64,000 nt of DNA from Gammaproteobacteria bacterium (GCA_016218365.1 JACREF010000009.1:62001-126000), one strand, 5' to 3'. Positions 52,323-63,630 are shown, counted from the first letter of the stretch. Made by a program: numbers and translations. The notes: generated by a model from the letters alone, not told the origin.

Positions 52323-53554
52323 TGCGGCCACGGCTGTTTCTGTGGCTGGATCCCGCCATCGTCGGTCGCGTCAGCTGGCTGCGGCTTGCTGGCAAGCAAG
52401 CGGTGCCAGGCAGCGCCTTGCAGCAGGGTTCACTGGCAGAGGCCGCCCGTCAGGCCGCCGGTTGCGAGGTGGTGGTGCTGGTGCCGAGCGCCGATGTCAT
52501 GCTGCTGCGGGCCATGGTTCCGACCCGGCAGCGCCAGCAGATGTTAAAGGCCATTCCCTATGTGGTGGAGGACCAGCTCGCCAGTGATGTCGAGCAGATG
52601 CATTTTGCAATCGGGGAGCGCGGCGACGACGGTGCTGTTGCTGTGGCAGCGGTGGCGCGGCACAAGATGCAGCTGTGGCGGACGATGCTTGAAGAGGCCG
52701 GGATCCCGGCGACGTCGCTGATCCCGGATGTGTTGATGCTGCCGCAGCGCGAGGGGCGCTGGAGTGTCTTCGTCGGCCGCGAACTGGCGCTGGTCCGGAC
52801 CGGTGCCGCGAGCGGCTTTGCTGCGGATGTAGGGACGCTGCCGCAGTTGCTCGATGCGGCGCGCGCCGAACACAAGACCCAGTCCCCGGGACTGCTGGTG
52901 ATCGGCAGTCCGTCGCCAGAGTTATTGCAGGTGCTGGGGCAGCACGCCGGCAACAAGGGCCTCGAGACCATGGATCTTGCCCAGGCGCTGGCCGAGATGG
53001 TGCTGGCCTTTGACAAACGGGCCGTCATCGACCTGTGCCAGGGCGAGCACAGTAATCAGCGTTCGATCGGGCGCTGGGTCAAGGCATGGATGTTGCCGCT
53101 GACGCTGGGGGGACTGGTGTTGCTGCTGGCCTGCAGTACGCTGATTGCCGATTACTTGCGTCTGCAAAAGACCGCCGCATCCCAGGCGGCGCATATCACC
53201 GCCCTCTATCGTCAGGCCTTTCCCGAGGCGCGGAATGTCCCGAACCCGTCCGCCCAGATGAAACAGCAACTGACCGCGCTGAAGGCCGGCGCCCGGGGTG
53301 CCGGCGACCAGCGTTTTCTCGAGCTGCTGGCGATGATGGCCAAGGGTGTGGCCCAGTCGCCGGGCATTACCCTGCAGCGCGTGTCCTTTCGTGACGGGCG
53401 GATGGATCTGACGCTGACGGTGGCCGGGCTGGAGCGTCTGGAACAGTTCCGGCAGCTGGTGCTGGCGCAGGGTTCCGTCGAGGTCAATGTTGAATCCGCA
53501 ACGGCACGCGGCAGCGAGGTCGAGGCGCGGCTGGTGTTGAGGAAGCGCCCATGA
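52322..53554 (+). CDS. gspL: Type II secretion system protein GspL
   Basis: LVPSADVMLLRAMVPTRQRQQMLKAIPYVVEDQLASDVEQMHFAIG; position in operon. Confidence 0.92.
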   Translation: MRPRLFLWLDPAIVGRVSWLRLAGKQAVPGSALQQGSLAEAARQAAGCEVVVLVPSADVMLLRAMVPTRQRQQMLKAIPYVVEDQLASDVEQMHFAIGERGDDGAVAVAAVARHKMQLWRTMLEEAGIPATSLIPDVLMLPQREGRWSVFVGRELALVRTGAASGFAADVGTLPQLLDAARAEHKTQSPGLLVIGSPSPELLQVLGQHAGNKGLETMDLAQALAEMVLAFDKRAVIDLCQGEHSNQRSIGRWVKAWMLPLTLGGLVLLLACSTLIADYLRLQKTAASQAAHITALYRQAFPEARNVPNPSAQMKQQLTALKAGARGAGDQRFLELLAMMAKGVAQSPGITLQRVSFRDGRMDLTLTVAGLERLEQFRQLVLAQGSVEVNVESATARGSEVEARLVLRKRP

Positions 53555-54039
53555 ACGCCCTGCTGGCCTATTGGCAGAATCTGCAGACCCGGGAGCGGCG
53601 GCTGATCCTGGCGGCGCTGCTGCTGGTGTTGCCGTTGCTGCTGTACCTGGGCGTATGGCGCCCGCTGCAGCAGCAGGTGAACACCTTGCAACACCGGGTG
53701 GAGGCGCAACAGGAAACCGAGGCGTGGATGCAGCAGGCGGCTGCGGAGGTCCTGCGGTTGCGGGCCCGTGATGGCGCGGCGACGTCCGGTGGTTCGCTGC
53801 TGGCGACGATGGAGCGCAGCACCCGGCAATACAACCTGGGGATGGCGCTGAAACGTGTCGAGCCGGATGGCATCGGCAAGGTGAGGGTACAATTCGAATC
53901 CGCGGAGTTTGACCGCCTGGTCGAATGGCTGGAGGCGCTGGCTGTTCAACACACTATCCAGGTCGAGTCCGCAACACTTGATCGCCAGTCAACTGCAGGC
54001 ATCGTCAATGCCCAGCTGGTGCTGATCGGGAGTGAGTGA
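53551..54039 (+). CDS. gspM: Type II secretion system protein GspM
   Basis: MNALLAYWQNLQTRERRLILAALLLVLPLLLYLGVWRPLQQQVNTLQHRV; position in operon. Confidence 0.9.
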   Translation: MNALLAYWQNLQTRERRLILAALLLVLPLLLYLGVWRPLQQQVNTLQHRVEAQQETEAWMQQAAAEVLRLRARDGAATSGGSLLATMERSTRQYNLGMALKRVEPDGIGKVRVQFESAEFDRLVEWLEALAVQHTIQVESATLDRQSTAGIVNAQLVLIGSE

Positions 54040-54785
54040 TGAAGCCGTGGCTGCGGTATGCGCTGCTGCTGATGGTGTTGTATATGCTGTTTCTGGCCGG
54101 AAGATTCCCTGCCTCCCAGGCGCTGGGTCTGCTGCAGCAGCGGGTGGCCGCCGTCACGGCCGCGGGTGTAACCGGTACGGTATGGCAGGGTCAGGCATCG
54201 TCAATTCGCCTCGGGCGTTTGCAGCTTGACCAGGTACGCTGGCGGCTGTTGTGGTTGCGGCTGGTGCGCGGTGAGCTGGCAGTGCTGGTTACGGGTGAGC
54301 AGCACCATGGCCGGTTTGACGTTGTCGTTGGCCAGCAGTTGGGCGACGGACTGTTTATACGCGACCAGGGCCTGCCAGTGGCCCAGCTCGACCAGTTATT
54401 GTTTGACCGGCCCTGGGGGGTGAGCGGTAGCACCGATCTCGACCTTCACGGCATCCGCTTTGCCGCTGGCCATCTGCGCGGGATCGAGGGTGAGGTCGTG
54501 GTCCATGGTCTGGGCCTGTCGGCACCGGCCAGCCTGCCGCTGGGCGATTACCGGGCCATGTTCAGTTCCACCGGCCAGGGGATCAATATCGCGCTGCAGG
54601 ACGTCAACGCTGCGTTGGGCGTGACCGGGTCAGTAGAGGTGCGACCGGATGGCTCCTATGTAATGAATATGAAGTTTCAGGCCCGGGATCCCGGCAATCG
54701 GGACTTGATGCAGATCCTGCAATTGCTGGGCAGTGGCGGGGCGCCCCAGGCCACACTGAATCGTAGCGGCCCCTGGCCATATTGA
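54039..54785 (+). CDS. gspN: Type II secretion system protein GspN
   Basis: MKPWLRYALLLMVLYMLFLAGRFPASQALGLLQQR...GVTGTVWQGQASSIRLG; last gene of gsp operon. Confidence 0.88.
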   Translation: MKPWLRYALLLMVLYMLFLAGRFPASQALGLLQQRVAAVTAAGVTGTVWQGQASSIRLGRLQLDQVRWRLLWLRLVRGELAVLVTGEQHHGRFDVVVGQQLGDGLFIRDQGLPVAQLDQLLFDRPWGVSGSTDLDLHGIRFAAGHLRGIEGEVVVHGLGLSAPASLPLGDYRAMFSSTGQGINIALQDVNAALGVTGSVEVRPDGSYVMNMKFQARDPGNRDLMQILQLLGSGGAPQATLNRSGPWPY

Positions 54786-54854
54786 GTGGCAGCAGGCAAG
54801 ATCCTGCCGGATCTTTTACAATGCCCGTGTCTTGAGGGGTGAGGAGTGTAAGCG

Positions 54855-55403
54855 ATGATGGTGCGCGGTATGGTGCAGCGGCTAGCGTATGCCATCGAGA
54901 CGCTCAGTGACTGGAGCGGGCGGGTCGTTGGCTGGTTGGTGCTGGCGATGGCCTGCGTCATTTTCTATGACGTGGTGATGCGTTATCTGTTCAACAGCGG
55001 GTCGGTGGCCTTGCAGGAGCTGGAGTGGCATCTGTTTGCGCTGGTGCTGTTGTTCGGCGTCAGTTATGCCATGCGCCATGATGCCCATGTGCGCGTTGAT
55101 ATCTTCTATCACAGCCGGTTCATCAGTGCCCGCCAGCGCGCCTGCATCGATCTGCTCGGTGGTGCGTTGTTCATGCTGCCCTTTTGCCTGCTGGTGATCT
55201 ACTGCAGCCTGCCGTTCGTCGAGAATTCATTCTTCAGCAATGAGGGCTCGCCCGACCCCGGAGGCCTGCCGGCGCGCTGGCTGCTGAAGGGGGCGATCCC
55301 GCTCGGCTTCACCTTGCTGCTGTTGCAGGGGATCGCCACCATGATCCGTGCAGCACAGACAGTGCTGACCAAGGATCACACCGTCACCCGGAGGGGTGAG
55401 TGA
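54855..55403 (+). CDS. TRAP transporter small permease (DctQ type)
   Basis: VIFYDVVMRYLFNSGSVALQELEWHLFALVLLFGVSYAMRHDAHVRVDIFY. Confidence 0.93.
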   Translation: MMVRGMVQRLAYAIETLSDWSGRVVGWLVLAMACVIFYDVVMRYLFNSGSVALQELEWHLFALVLLFGVSYAMRHDAHVRVDIFYHSRFISARQRACIDLLGGALFMLPFCLLVIYCSLPFVENSFFSNEGSPDPGGLPARWLLKGAIPLGFTLLLLQGIATMIRAAQTVLTKDHTVTRRGE

Positions 55404-56731
55404 TGGATGTCTGGGCGCTGGTGATGTTTGGGGCCCTGGTGGCCGTGCTGATGCTGGGGTACCCGGTGGCCTTCACGCTGGGTGCCGTGGCGATGACGTT
55501 TGGCGGGATCTTTCTGGGTTGGGATTTTTTTGCGCTGCTGCCGTTGCGCATCTGGGGCATCATCACCAATGTCGAGCTGCTGGCGGTGCCGCTGTTTGTC
55601 TTTATGGGGGTGTTGCTGGAGCGTTCCGGGATCGCCGAGGAGCTGCTCGAGACCATGGGGCTGCTGTTCGGGCGCATCAACGGGGGCCTGGCAGCATCGA
55701 TAGTTGTAGTCGGGGCATTGCTGGCGGCGACCACCGGTGTCGTCGGTGCCACCGTCGTTACGATGGGGATCATCGCCTTGCCGGCGATGATCAAACACGG
55801 CTATCAAGCTGAGCTGGCGTCCGGCACCATCGCTGCCTCCGGCACCTTGGGCCAGATCATCCCGCCCAGTGTGATCCTGATCCTGCTCGGCGACATGATC
55901 GGCGTACCGGTAGGTCAGTTGTTCATGGCGGCGGTGATCCCCGGGCTGGTGCTGGTGGCGCTGTTCATCGTGTTTATCCTGCTCTATGCCTGGTGGCGGC
56001 CGGCCCATGCGCCGCGGATCAAGATCGAAAACATGAGTCAGTCCGGTGATGCATCGCTGGGCCGGCGTGTGATCAGCGGGTTAGTGCCACCGCTGGCACT
56101 GGTGCTGGCCGTGCTCGGTTCAATCTTTTTCGGTGTGGCCTCACCCAATGAATCGGCAGCAGTCGGTGTGTTCGGCGCCATGGTGCTGGCCGCGCTGCAC
56201 CGGCGCATGACGCTGGCTGCCTTGAAAGAGGCACTGCATCAGACGACGAACCTGACCAGCATGGTGTTTCTGATCCTGGTGGGGGCCACGGCCTTTGGCC
56301 TGGTGTTCCGCGGCATGGGGGGCGATGTGCTGGTTGAAGAGATCATGACCGCGTTGCCGGGGGGAGTATGGGGGTTCCTGGCGGTCTCGATGTTGCTGAT
56401 CTTCGTGCTGGGATTTTTTCTCGATTTTCTTGAGATCTGTTTTATCGTGGTGCCGATCCTGGCGCCGATTGCCGATGTGCTGGGGATCAATCTGCTGTGG
56501 TTCGCGATCCTGATCGCAATGAATCTGCAGACCTCGTTTCTGACCCCGCCGTTTGGCTTCTCGCTGTTTTATCTGAAGGCCACTGCGCCGCCCGAGGTCA
56601 AGATCGGCCATATCTATCGTGGCATCATGCCGTTTGTCGCCATTCAGCTGCTGGCGCTGGGGCTGCTGATGATCTTCCCCGCATTGGCCTTGTGGTTGCC
56701 GCAATGGATGGATCGTATGTCTGGCCTGTAG
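55400..56731 (+). CDS. TRAP transporter large permease (DctM type)
   Basis: LLAVPLFVFMGVLLERSGIAEELLETMGLLFGRINGGLAASIVVVGALLAATTGVVGATVVTMGIIALPAMI...LGQIIPPSVILILLGD. Confidence 0.95.
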   Translation: MMDVWALVMFGALVAVLMLGYPVAFTLGAVAMTFGGIFLGWDFFALLPLRIWGIITNVELLAVPLFVFMGVLLERSGIAEELLETMGLLFGRINGGLAASIVVVGALLAATTGVVGATVVTMGIIALPAMIKHGYQAELASGTIAASGTLGQIIPPSVILILLGDMIGVPVGQLFMAAVIPGLVLVALFIVFILLYAWWRPAHAPRIKIENMSQSGDASLGRRVISGLVPPLALVLAVLGSIFFGVASPNESAAVGVFGAMVLAALHRRMTLAALKEALHQTTNLTSMVFLILVGATAFGLVFRGMGGDVLVEEIMTALPGGVWGFLAVSMLLIFVLGFFLDFLEICFIVVPILAPIADVLGINLLWFAILIAMNLQTSFLTPPFGFSLFYLKATAPPEVKIGHIYRGIMPFVAIQLLALGLLMIFPALALWLPQWMDRMSGL

Positions 56732-56749
56732 GGGCCCGCCCGTTGCTGC

Positions 56750-56778
56750 CCACCCTGGTTGAGTCTCAACCAGGGTGG
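56750..56778. terminator. Hairpin between convergent TRAP genes, candidate bidirectional terminator
   Basis: CCACCCTGGTTGAG-t-CTCAACCAGGGTGG perfect 14-bp inverted repeat (functional loop would be wider). Confidence 0.65.
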
Positions 56779-56790
56779 TGCCTTGCAGAG

Positions 56791-57873
56791 TTATTTCATG
56801 ATGCGCGCGTAGGCCGATTCCGAGACCCCGTGCCAGGCGACATCGCGGGTACTGAATTGCTGATAGGCAGCGTAGACCTTGCGGAAGGTCGCATCCTTGG
56901 CGGCCTCTTCGTCGAGCGTCTGTTTGGTCAGTCTGCGTAGTGTCTCGATGACATCGGCCGGAAATTCCAGCAGATTGATCTTGTGCTCCTGCTGCAGGGT
57001 CTGCAGCGCCTCGACATTCTTGGCCTCGAATTCGGCCAGCATCCACAGATTATTGGCGGCGGCGGCGTTTTCGACGATCGCCTGCAGATGGACCGGCAGT
57101 GACTTCCAGGCCTTGTCATTGATGATCAGTTCCAGCGCCGGACCCGGCTCATGCCAGCCCGGATAGTAGTAGTATTTTGCGGCACGGTGCAGTCCGAGGC
57201 GCAGGTCATGGTACGGTCCAACCCATTCGGCGGCATCGATGGTGCCGCGCTCCAGCGCGGTGTAGATCTCGCCGCCCGGCAACAGCACCGGGTTGACGCC
57301 GGTCTTGGCAATGACCTTGCCGCCGAGTCCGGGGATCCGCATCTTTACACCCTTCAGATCAGCAAGGGAGCGGATCGGCTTGCGGAACCAGCCGCCCATC
57401 TGCACCCCGGTATTACCCATCGGCAGCGGGATCAGGTGATGCCGGGCATAGACCTCACGCCACAGTTTCAGACCATCACCGGCATACAGCCAGGCGTTCA
57501 TGCCCTGGGCATTCATGCCGAACGGCACGGCGGTGAAGAACTGTGCTGCCGGTTCCTTGCCGGCCCAGTAATAGGCCGCGCCATGGCCCATCTCGACCGT
57601 GCCCTGCGAAACCGCATCGAAGGTCTGCAGCGCTGGCACCAGTTCACCGCCGGCAAACACCAGGATATTCAGCTGGCCGCGGCTCATCCGTTTGACGTCC
57701 TGGGCAAAGCGGTTGACGCCGTCCATGAACACCGGGAAGTTCGGTTGCCAGGCGGTGACCAGTTTCCAGTTGAAGCGTTGATCGGCGGCCTGGGCCGTCT
57801 CCACCGTCGCCAGTGTGCCACCCAGTGCCAGCGAACCCAGGCCCAGTCGTTTCAGAAAGGAGCGTCGTCTCAT
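56791..57873 (-). CDS. TRAP transporter substrate-binding protein (DctP/TakP-like), Tat signal
   Basis: MRRRSFLKRLGLGSLALGGTLATVETAQAADQRFNWKLVTAWQPNFPVF...GTIDAAEWVGPYHDLRLGLHRAAKYYYYPGWHEPG. Confidence 0.93.
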   Translation of the reverse strand: MRRRSFLKRLGLGSLALGGTLATVETAQAADQRFNWKLVTAWQPNFPVFMDGVNRFAQDVKRMSRGQLNILVFAGGELVPALQTFDAVSQGTVEMGHGAAYYWAGKEPAAQFFTAVPFGMNAQGMNAWLYAGDGLKLWREVYARHHLIPLPMGNTGVQMGGWFRKPIRSLADLKGVKMRIPGLGGKVIAKTGVNPVLLPGGEIYTALERGTIDAAEWVGPYHDLRLGLHRAAKYYYYPGWHEPGPALELIINDKAWKSLPVHLQAIVENAAAANNLWMLAEFEAKNVEALQTLQQEHKINLLEFPADVIETLRRLTKQTLDEEAAKDATFRKVYAAYQQFSTRDVAWHGVSESAYARIMK

Positions 57874-57896
57874 CGGAATCCCTTGTTAGCAGGCGA

Positions 57897-60074
57897 TCAT
57901 GCCGGTTCAAGATTGGCATAGGCTACCACGAGCCATTTGCTGCCGGCATCCCTGAAGTTAACCTGGACACGGGCATTGCCGCCCTGTCCCTCGCAGTTTA
58001 GTACCACCCCTTCGCCAAACTTGTTGTGACGCACCCGCTGGCCGAGATGCAGGCCGCTGTCACTGGTGGCGCGCGGCGCCTGGAACGGGCTGGGCGAACG
58101 GGACGACGTCGCCAGTGACGGGGCGCGGCGCAGCATCCTGACCTCTTCGAGCAGTTCGGCCGGGATCTCGCCGATGAAACGTGATGGGGCGTTGTAGTTC
58201 TCCGAACCGTACAGGCGGCGGCTCTCGGCACAGGTTAGATACAGCTGACGGCGTGCACGGGTGATGCCGACATAACACAGCCTGCGCTCTTCCTCGAGCC
58301 GGCCCGGTTCCTCGATCGATAGCTGATGCGGGAACAGGCCTTCCTCCATGCCGCACAGAAACACCAGTGGAAACTCCAGGCCCTTGGCGCTGTGCAAGGT
58401 CATCAGCTGCACGCAGTCCTGTTGCGGATCGCCCTGGTTCTCACCGGCCTCGAGCGCGGCGTGGGACAGGAAGGCGGTCAGCGGCGTCAGTGCCGGTTCC
58501 TCGCTCGCGTCAAATTCGAATTGACGCGCGGCGTTGATCAGCTCCTCAAGGTTCTCGACCCGGGCCTGGCCCTTCTCGCCCTTCTCCTTATCATGAAATG
58601 CGATCAGCCCGGTGCCACGGACGCAGTGTTCTACCTGTTCACCGAGCTCCAGGCCGGCGCAGCTGTCGGCCAGTTGCTCGATCAGTGATATGAAACCCTG
58701 CAGCGCCGCCGTGCTGCGTCCCGGCAGCTCAGCTGATGCCAGCAGCTGCCGGGTGGCCTGCCACAGTGGCATACCCTGGCCGCGCGCCAGGTCGCGCACC
58801 ATCTCGATGGTGCGATCACCGATGCCGCGGGTCGGGACATTGATGATGCGCTCAAACGATGGATCATCATCCCGGTTGCTGATCAGCCGCAGATAACTCA
58901 GTGCGTTTTTGATCTCGGCACGCTCGAAGAATCGCAGACCGCCATAGATGCGGTAGGGGATGGCCGCCGAGATCAGCGCCTCTTCGAGCAGGCGTGACTG
59001 GGCATTGGAGCGATACAGCAGCGCGACCTCGTTAAAGCGACCGCCCTGTCGCACCCAGTCGTGGATACGCTCAGCGATGAAGCGGGCCTCATCGATTTCA
59101 TTGAAGGCAGTGTACAGGCGCAGCGGTTCGCCGGGGTGATCGGTGGTCCAGAGTTTTTTGCCGAGCCGGCCGGTGTTGTTGTCGATCAGTGCATTGGCCG
59201 CCGACAGGATGTTGGCAGTGGAGCGATAATTCTGTTCCAGGCGCAATAATACCGCGCCGGGGAAGTCGTGGGAGAAACGCTGGATGTTTTCGATCTTGGC
59301 GCCGCGCCAGCCATAGATCGACTGATCATCGTCACCGACTACGAACAGCTTGTTGCCGGCGCCGACCAGCAGCCTGAGCCACGCATACTGGATCGCGTTG
59401 GTGTCCTGGAACTCGTCGACCAGCACCTGGGAGAAGCGCTGCTGGTAATGGGCCAGGATCTCGGGGTGGTCGCGCCACAGCTCCAGCGCCCGCAGCAGCA
59501 GTTCGGCGAAATCAATGACGCCGGCACGCTGACAGGCCTCTTCATAGGCCTGATACAGCCTGATCATCTGGCGCTGATACGGGTCGCCATGGTGATCGAG
59601 ATGATGCGGGCGCAGCCCCTCATCCTTTTTGCCGTTGATAAACCACTGCAGCTGTTTGGGTGGCCAGCGCTCTTCGTCGAGCTCCAGGCTGCGCAGCAGG
59701 CGGCGGATCAGCCGGTACTGGTCCTCGCTGTCGAGGATCTGGAAGTTTTCCGGCAGCCGGGCATCGCGCCAGTGGGCGCGCAACAGCCGGTGAGCAATGC
59801 CGTGGAAGGTGCCGACCCACAACCCGCGGCTGGGCAGCTGCAGCAGTTCTTCAAGCCGGCCGCGCATCTCGGCGGCGGCCTTGTTGGTGAAGGTCACGGC
59901 CAGGATCGAGAACGGTGAGCAGCCTTCGGCCTGGATCAGCCAGGCGATGCGGTGGACCAGCACCCGGGTCTTGCCGCTGCCGGCCCCGGCCAGCACCAGC
60001 ATATGGCCCGGTGGGGCGGTGACCGCCTCGCGCTGAGCATCGTTCAGATCATCGAGAATATAGCTGACATCCAT
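57897..60074 (-). CDS. uvrD: DNA helicase II (UvrD)
   Basis: MDVSYILDDLNDAQREAVTAPPGHMLVLAGAGSGKTRVLVHRIAWLI...VDEFQDTNAIQYAWLRLL...GDDDQSIYGWRGA. Confidence 0.96.
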   Translation of the reverse strand: MDVSYILDDLNDAQREAVTAPPGHMLVLAGAGSGKTRVLVHRIAWLIQAEGCSPFSILAVTFTNKAAAEMRGRLEELLQLPSRGLWVGTFHGIAHRLLRAHWRDARLPENFQILDSEDQYRLIRRLLRSLELDEERWPPKQLQWFINGKKDEGLRPHHLDHHGDPYQRQMIRLYQAYEEACQRAGVIDFAELLLRALELWRDHPEILAHYQQRFSQVLVDEFQDTNAIQYAWLRLLVGAGNKLFVVGDDDQSIYGWRGAKIENIQRFSHDFPGAVLLRLEQNYRSTANILSAANALIDNNTGRLGKKLWTTDHPGEPLRLYTAFNEIDEARFIAERIHDWVRQGGRFNEVALLYRSNAQSRLLEEALISAAIPYRIYGGLRFFERAEIKNALSYLRLISNRDDDPSFERIINVPTRGIGDRTIEMVRDLARGQGMPLWQATRQLLASAELPGRSTAALQGFISLIEQLADSCAGLELGEQVEHCVRGTGLIAFHDKEKGEKGQARVENLEELINAARQFEFDASEEPALTPLTAFLSHAALEAGENQGDPQQDCVQLMTLHSAKGLEFPLVFLCGMEEGLFPHQLSIEEPGRLEEERRLCYVGITRARRQLYLTCAESRRLYGSENYNAPSRFIGEIPAELLEEVRMLRRAPSLATSSRSPSPFQAPRATSDSGLHLGQRVRHNKFGEGVVLNCEGQGGNARVQVNFRDAGSKWLVVAYANLEPA

Positions 60075-60138
60075 GGCCGCGATTTTAGCATCTTCAGCGG
60101 CCGGGCGCCGTGCCTTGATGGACAGGGTGAGGCAGGGA

Positions 60139-61167
<1,029 letters not shown>

Positions 61168-62235
61168 TTACTTTTTCTTGCCAGTGGTCTTCTTTTTTGC
61201 CACGCCTTTTTTTGCTGTGGCCTTGCCCTTGGAGATCGTCTTTTTTTTGGTTGCGGCCATCTTGGCGCCAGCCGTTTTTTTCTTGACCGGTTTGCTGGTC
61301 GCCGCCGCCTTTTTTCCGGCGGTCTTTTTCTTCTTTACAATGCCAGGTTTCTTGCCGGCAGCCTTTTTCTTGGCGATGGGTTTTTTGGTGGCTGTGGATT
61401 TTTTGACAGCCTTCTTGCCAGCTGCGGCATCGACAGGCTTTTTGGTCGGGCTGTTCGCTGTCTTGCTGGCTGTTGTTTTGGCAGGCGTTGCAGTAGAGGG
61501 TTTGCTGACCGCCTCATGCACGGCGCCGCTGATGCTATGCGTGGTTGGGAACGGAGGTGTCGCCGGGGCGGTAATCTTGGGTTTGCGCGGCAATTTATCC
61601 AGCGCGGTGATGATGGCGCTGAAGATGTCACTGATCTCGCCAACCCCCTCGATCGTCGTCAGTAGCTCACGCAGCCTGTAGTACTTGACCAGTGGCGCGG
61701 TCTGGCTTTCATAGACGCGCAGCCGGTTACCGATGGTCTCCTCATTGTCGTCGGCGCGATGGCGCAGATTGCCCCCGCATTTGTCGCAGCGGTCATAAAG
61801 CTTGGACGGCGAGGTGTAGACATTGAACATCTGGCCGCAGGAGACGCAGGTACGGCGTCCGGTCATGCGCTGCATCAGGATCTCCATCTCGACATCGATC
61901 AGGATCGCCTGCTGCAGAGGCTGGTTCATGCCTTTGAGCATCGCGTCCAGCGCCTCGGCCTGGGCGATGTTGCGCGGGAAACCATCGAGGATGAAACCTC
62001 CCTGGGCATCGGCTTGGCTCAGCCGTTCACGGATCAGTGCCAGTACGATCTCGTCCGACACCAGATGGCCCGCATCCATCGCCGCCTTGGCCTGTATGCC
62101 CAGCGGGGTCTGGGAGCTGACTGCCTCGCGCAGGATGTCTCCGGTGGAGATCTGGGGGATGTGATAACGCTCAGACAGCAGTTTGGATTGGGTACCTTTT
62201 CCTGACCCTGGAGCACCCAGCATGATGATTCTCAT
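61168..62235 (-). CDS. adk: Adenylate kinase with Zn-type LID and Lys/Ala-rich C-terminal extension
   Basis: MRIIMLGAPGSGKGTQSKLLSERYHIPQISTGDILREAV...FILDGFPRNIAQAEAL...TCVSCGQMF...CDKCGG; then about 140-aa extension ending KKKTTGKKK. Confidence 0.95.
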   Translation of the reverse strand: MRIIMLGAPGSGKGTQSKLLSERYHIPQISTGDILREAVSSQTPLGIQAKAAMDAGHLVSDEIVLALIRERLSQADAQGGFILDGFPRNIAQAEALDAMLKGMNQPLQQAILIDVEMEILMQRMTGRRTCVSCGQMFNVYTSPSKLYDRCDKCGGNLRHRADDNEETIGNRLRVYESQTAPLVKYYRLRELLTTIEGVGEISDIFSAIITALDKLPRKPKITAPATPPFPTTHSISGAVHEAVSKPSTATPAKTTASKTANSPTKKPVDAAAGKKAVKKSTATKKPIAKKKAAGKKPGIVKKKKTAGKKAAATSKPVKKKTAGAKMAATKKKTISKGKATAKKGVAKKKTTGKKK

Positions 62236-62494
62236 TTTGCGCTCACCCTCTTGTTGTATCGTGAAAACTGATTCCGATCGATCTATAAGCTGTTAGCTGA
62301 TTGATTCTGTTAAAGAACACCCCAAGGCTTGGGCCGCAGCCCTGCCGCTGTGCCGGGGGGTGCTCTAGTACATTACCGGATGCTTATAACGTTTTTTTGT
62401 TGCCATTGGAAGAGGTGGCTGTATGGGCTGGACAGGGGCTCCTCCTGTATAATCGCCTGCCAAATCAATCCGCGTCGTATCTAAGGAGCAAAAG

Positions 62495-63019
62495 ATGAGT
62501 CTGGATAAGGTGCCCGCCGGGCGTGATCTGCCAAATGATGTCAATGTCGTGATCGAGATCCCTGCCAACAGTGATCCGATCAAATACGAGGTCGACAAGG
62601 AAAGCGGGGCGATCTTCGTTGACCGCTTCATGGCGACGCCGATGTTCTATCCCTGTAATTATGGCTATGTGCCGCATACGCTGTCGCAGGACGGTGATCC
62701 GGTTGATGTGCTTGTTGTCACCCCGTATCCGTTGCTGAGCGGCTCAGTGATCCGGGTACGTCCGGTCGGTGTCCTGAAGATGGAAGATGAGTCGGGTCTG
62801 GATGCCAAGGTGGTTGCAGTCCCGGTTGCCAAGCTGACCTCATTGTACGATCACATCAAGACTACCGATGACCTGCCAGCGCTGCTGAAGGCGCAGATCA
62901 CCCATTTCTTTGAGCACTACAAGGAGTTGGAGAAAGGGAAATGGGTCAAGGTGCAGGGTTGGGGCGGCTTGGACGAGGCGCGCCAGGAGATCCGCGACAG
63001 CTACGCCCGCGCTCAGTAA
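62495..63019 (+). CDS. ppa: Inorganic pyrophosphatase
   Basis: [66 protein letters not shown]. Confidence 0.98.
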   Translation: MSLDKVPAGRDLPNDVNVVIEIPANSDPIKYEVDKESGAIFVDRFMATPMFYPCNYGYVPHTLSQDGDPVDVLVVTPYPLLSGSVIRVRPVGVLKMEDESGLDAKVVAVPVAKLTSLYDHIKTTDDLPALLKAQITHFFEHYKELEKGKWVKVQGWGGLDEARQEIRDSYARAQ

Positions 63020-63206
63020 CTGCAATACCGCGCATTACCAACCGTACCGCCGCCCGGGTTTTCAGGGCGGCGAGCTTGCCATGTCACAATATGGCGCTTG
63101 TATCCAAGCTGCACGCTGAGACGGTGCTGGTTGGGGTCGTCCCGTCATGAAACTGGGGGATTATCACATGTCCGCCCGTTTCGGTGGGCCCGCCACAGGA
63201 GCAGGG

Positions 63207-63413
63207 CTAGTCGCGTTTCAGCGTGTATTCGGTGCCGCAGTATGGACAGACGGCCCGACCTGATTCCTCGATGGGCAGGTAGACGCGCGGATGCGAGTTC
63301 CACAATGTCATGCTGTCCAGTGGGCAATGCAGCGGCAGTTCTGCCACAGCGATTTCAAACCGTTGATGGCGGCGCGGCGTTCGTTGCGAGTCTTGTGCCA
63401 TGGTCTGAGCCAT
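63207..63413 (-). CDS. Zinc-finger domain-containing protein (CHCC/NDUFS6-like)
   Basis: VAELPLHCPLDSMTLWNSHPRVYLPIEESGRAVCPYCGTEYTLKRD. Confidence 0.85.
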   Translation of the reverse strand: MAQTMAQDSQRTPRRHQRFEIAVAELPLHCPLDSMTLWNSHPRVYLPIEESGRAVCPYCGTEYTLKRD

Positions 63414-63630
63414 CCATTGAGTGGGATCGGTGGCCTATTCTCATCAGCCGCCGCCGGTTTTGCAAGCGCAAGCTAGAGTGGAAATGCTGAAGTATTACAG
63501 GGGGCTGACCACGGAGGCTTGTAATAAATAACTTTGTTTATCAGTAGATTGTATTTGGATTGTGCCGGCTCCGGTTTCAATGGGCAGTCAGGTTTTGATA
63601 TACTGCCTTATAACTAAGGACGGATATTTT

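Noticed and set aside
63048-63072. CGCCGCCC/GGGCGGCG hairpin after ppa as a terminator
   Set aside because: No T tract; short 8-bp stem in GC-rich DNA, insufficient to call
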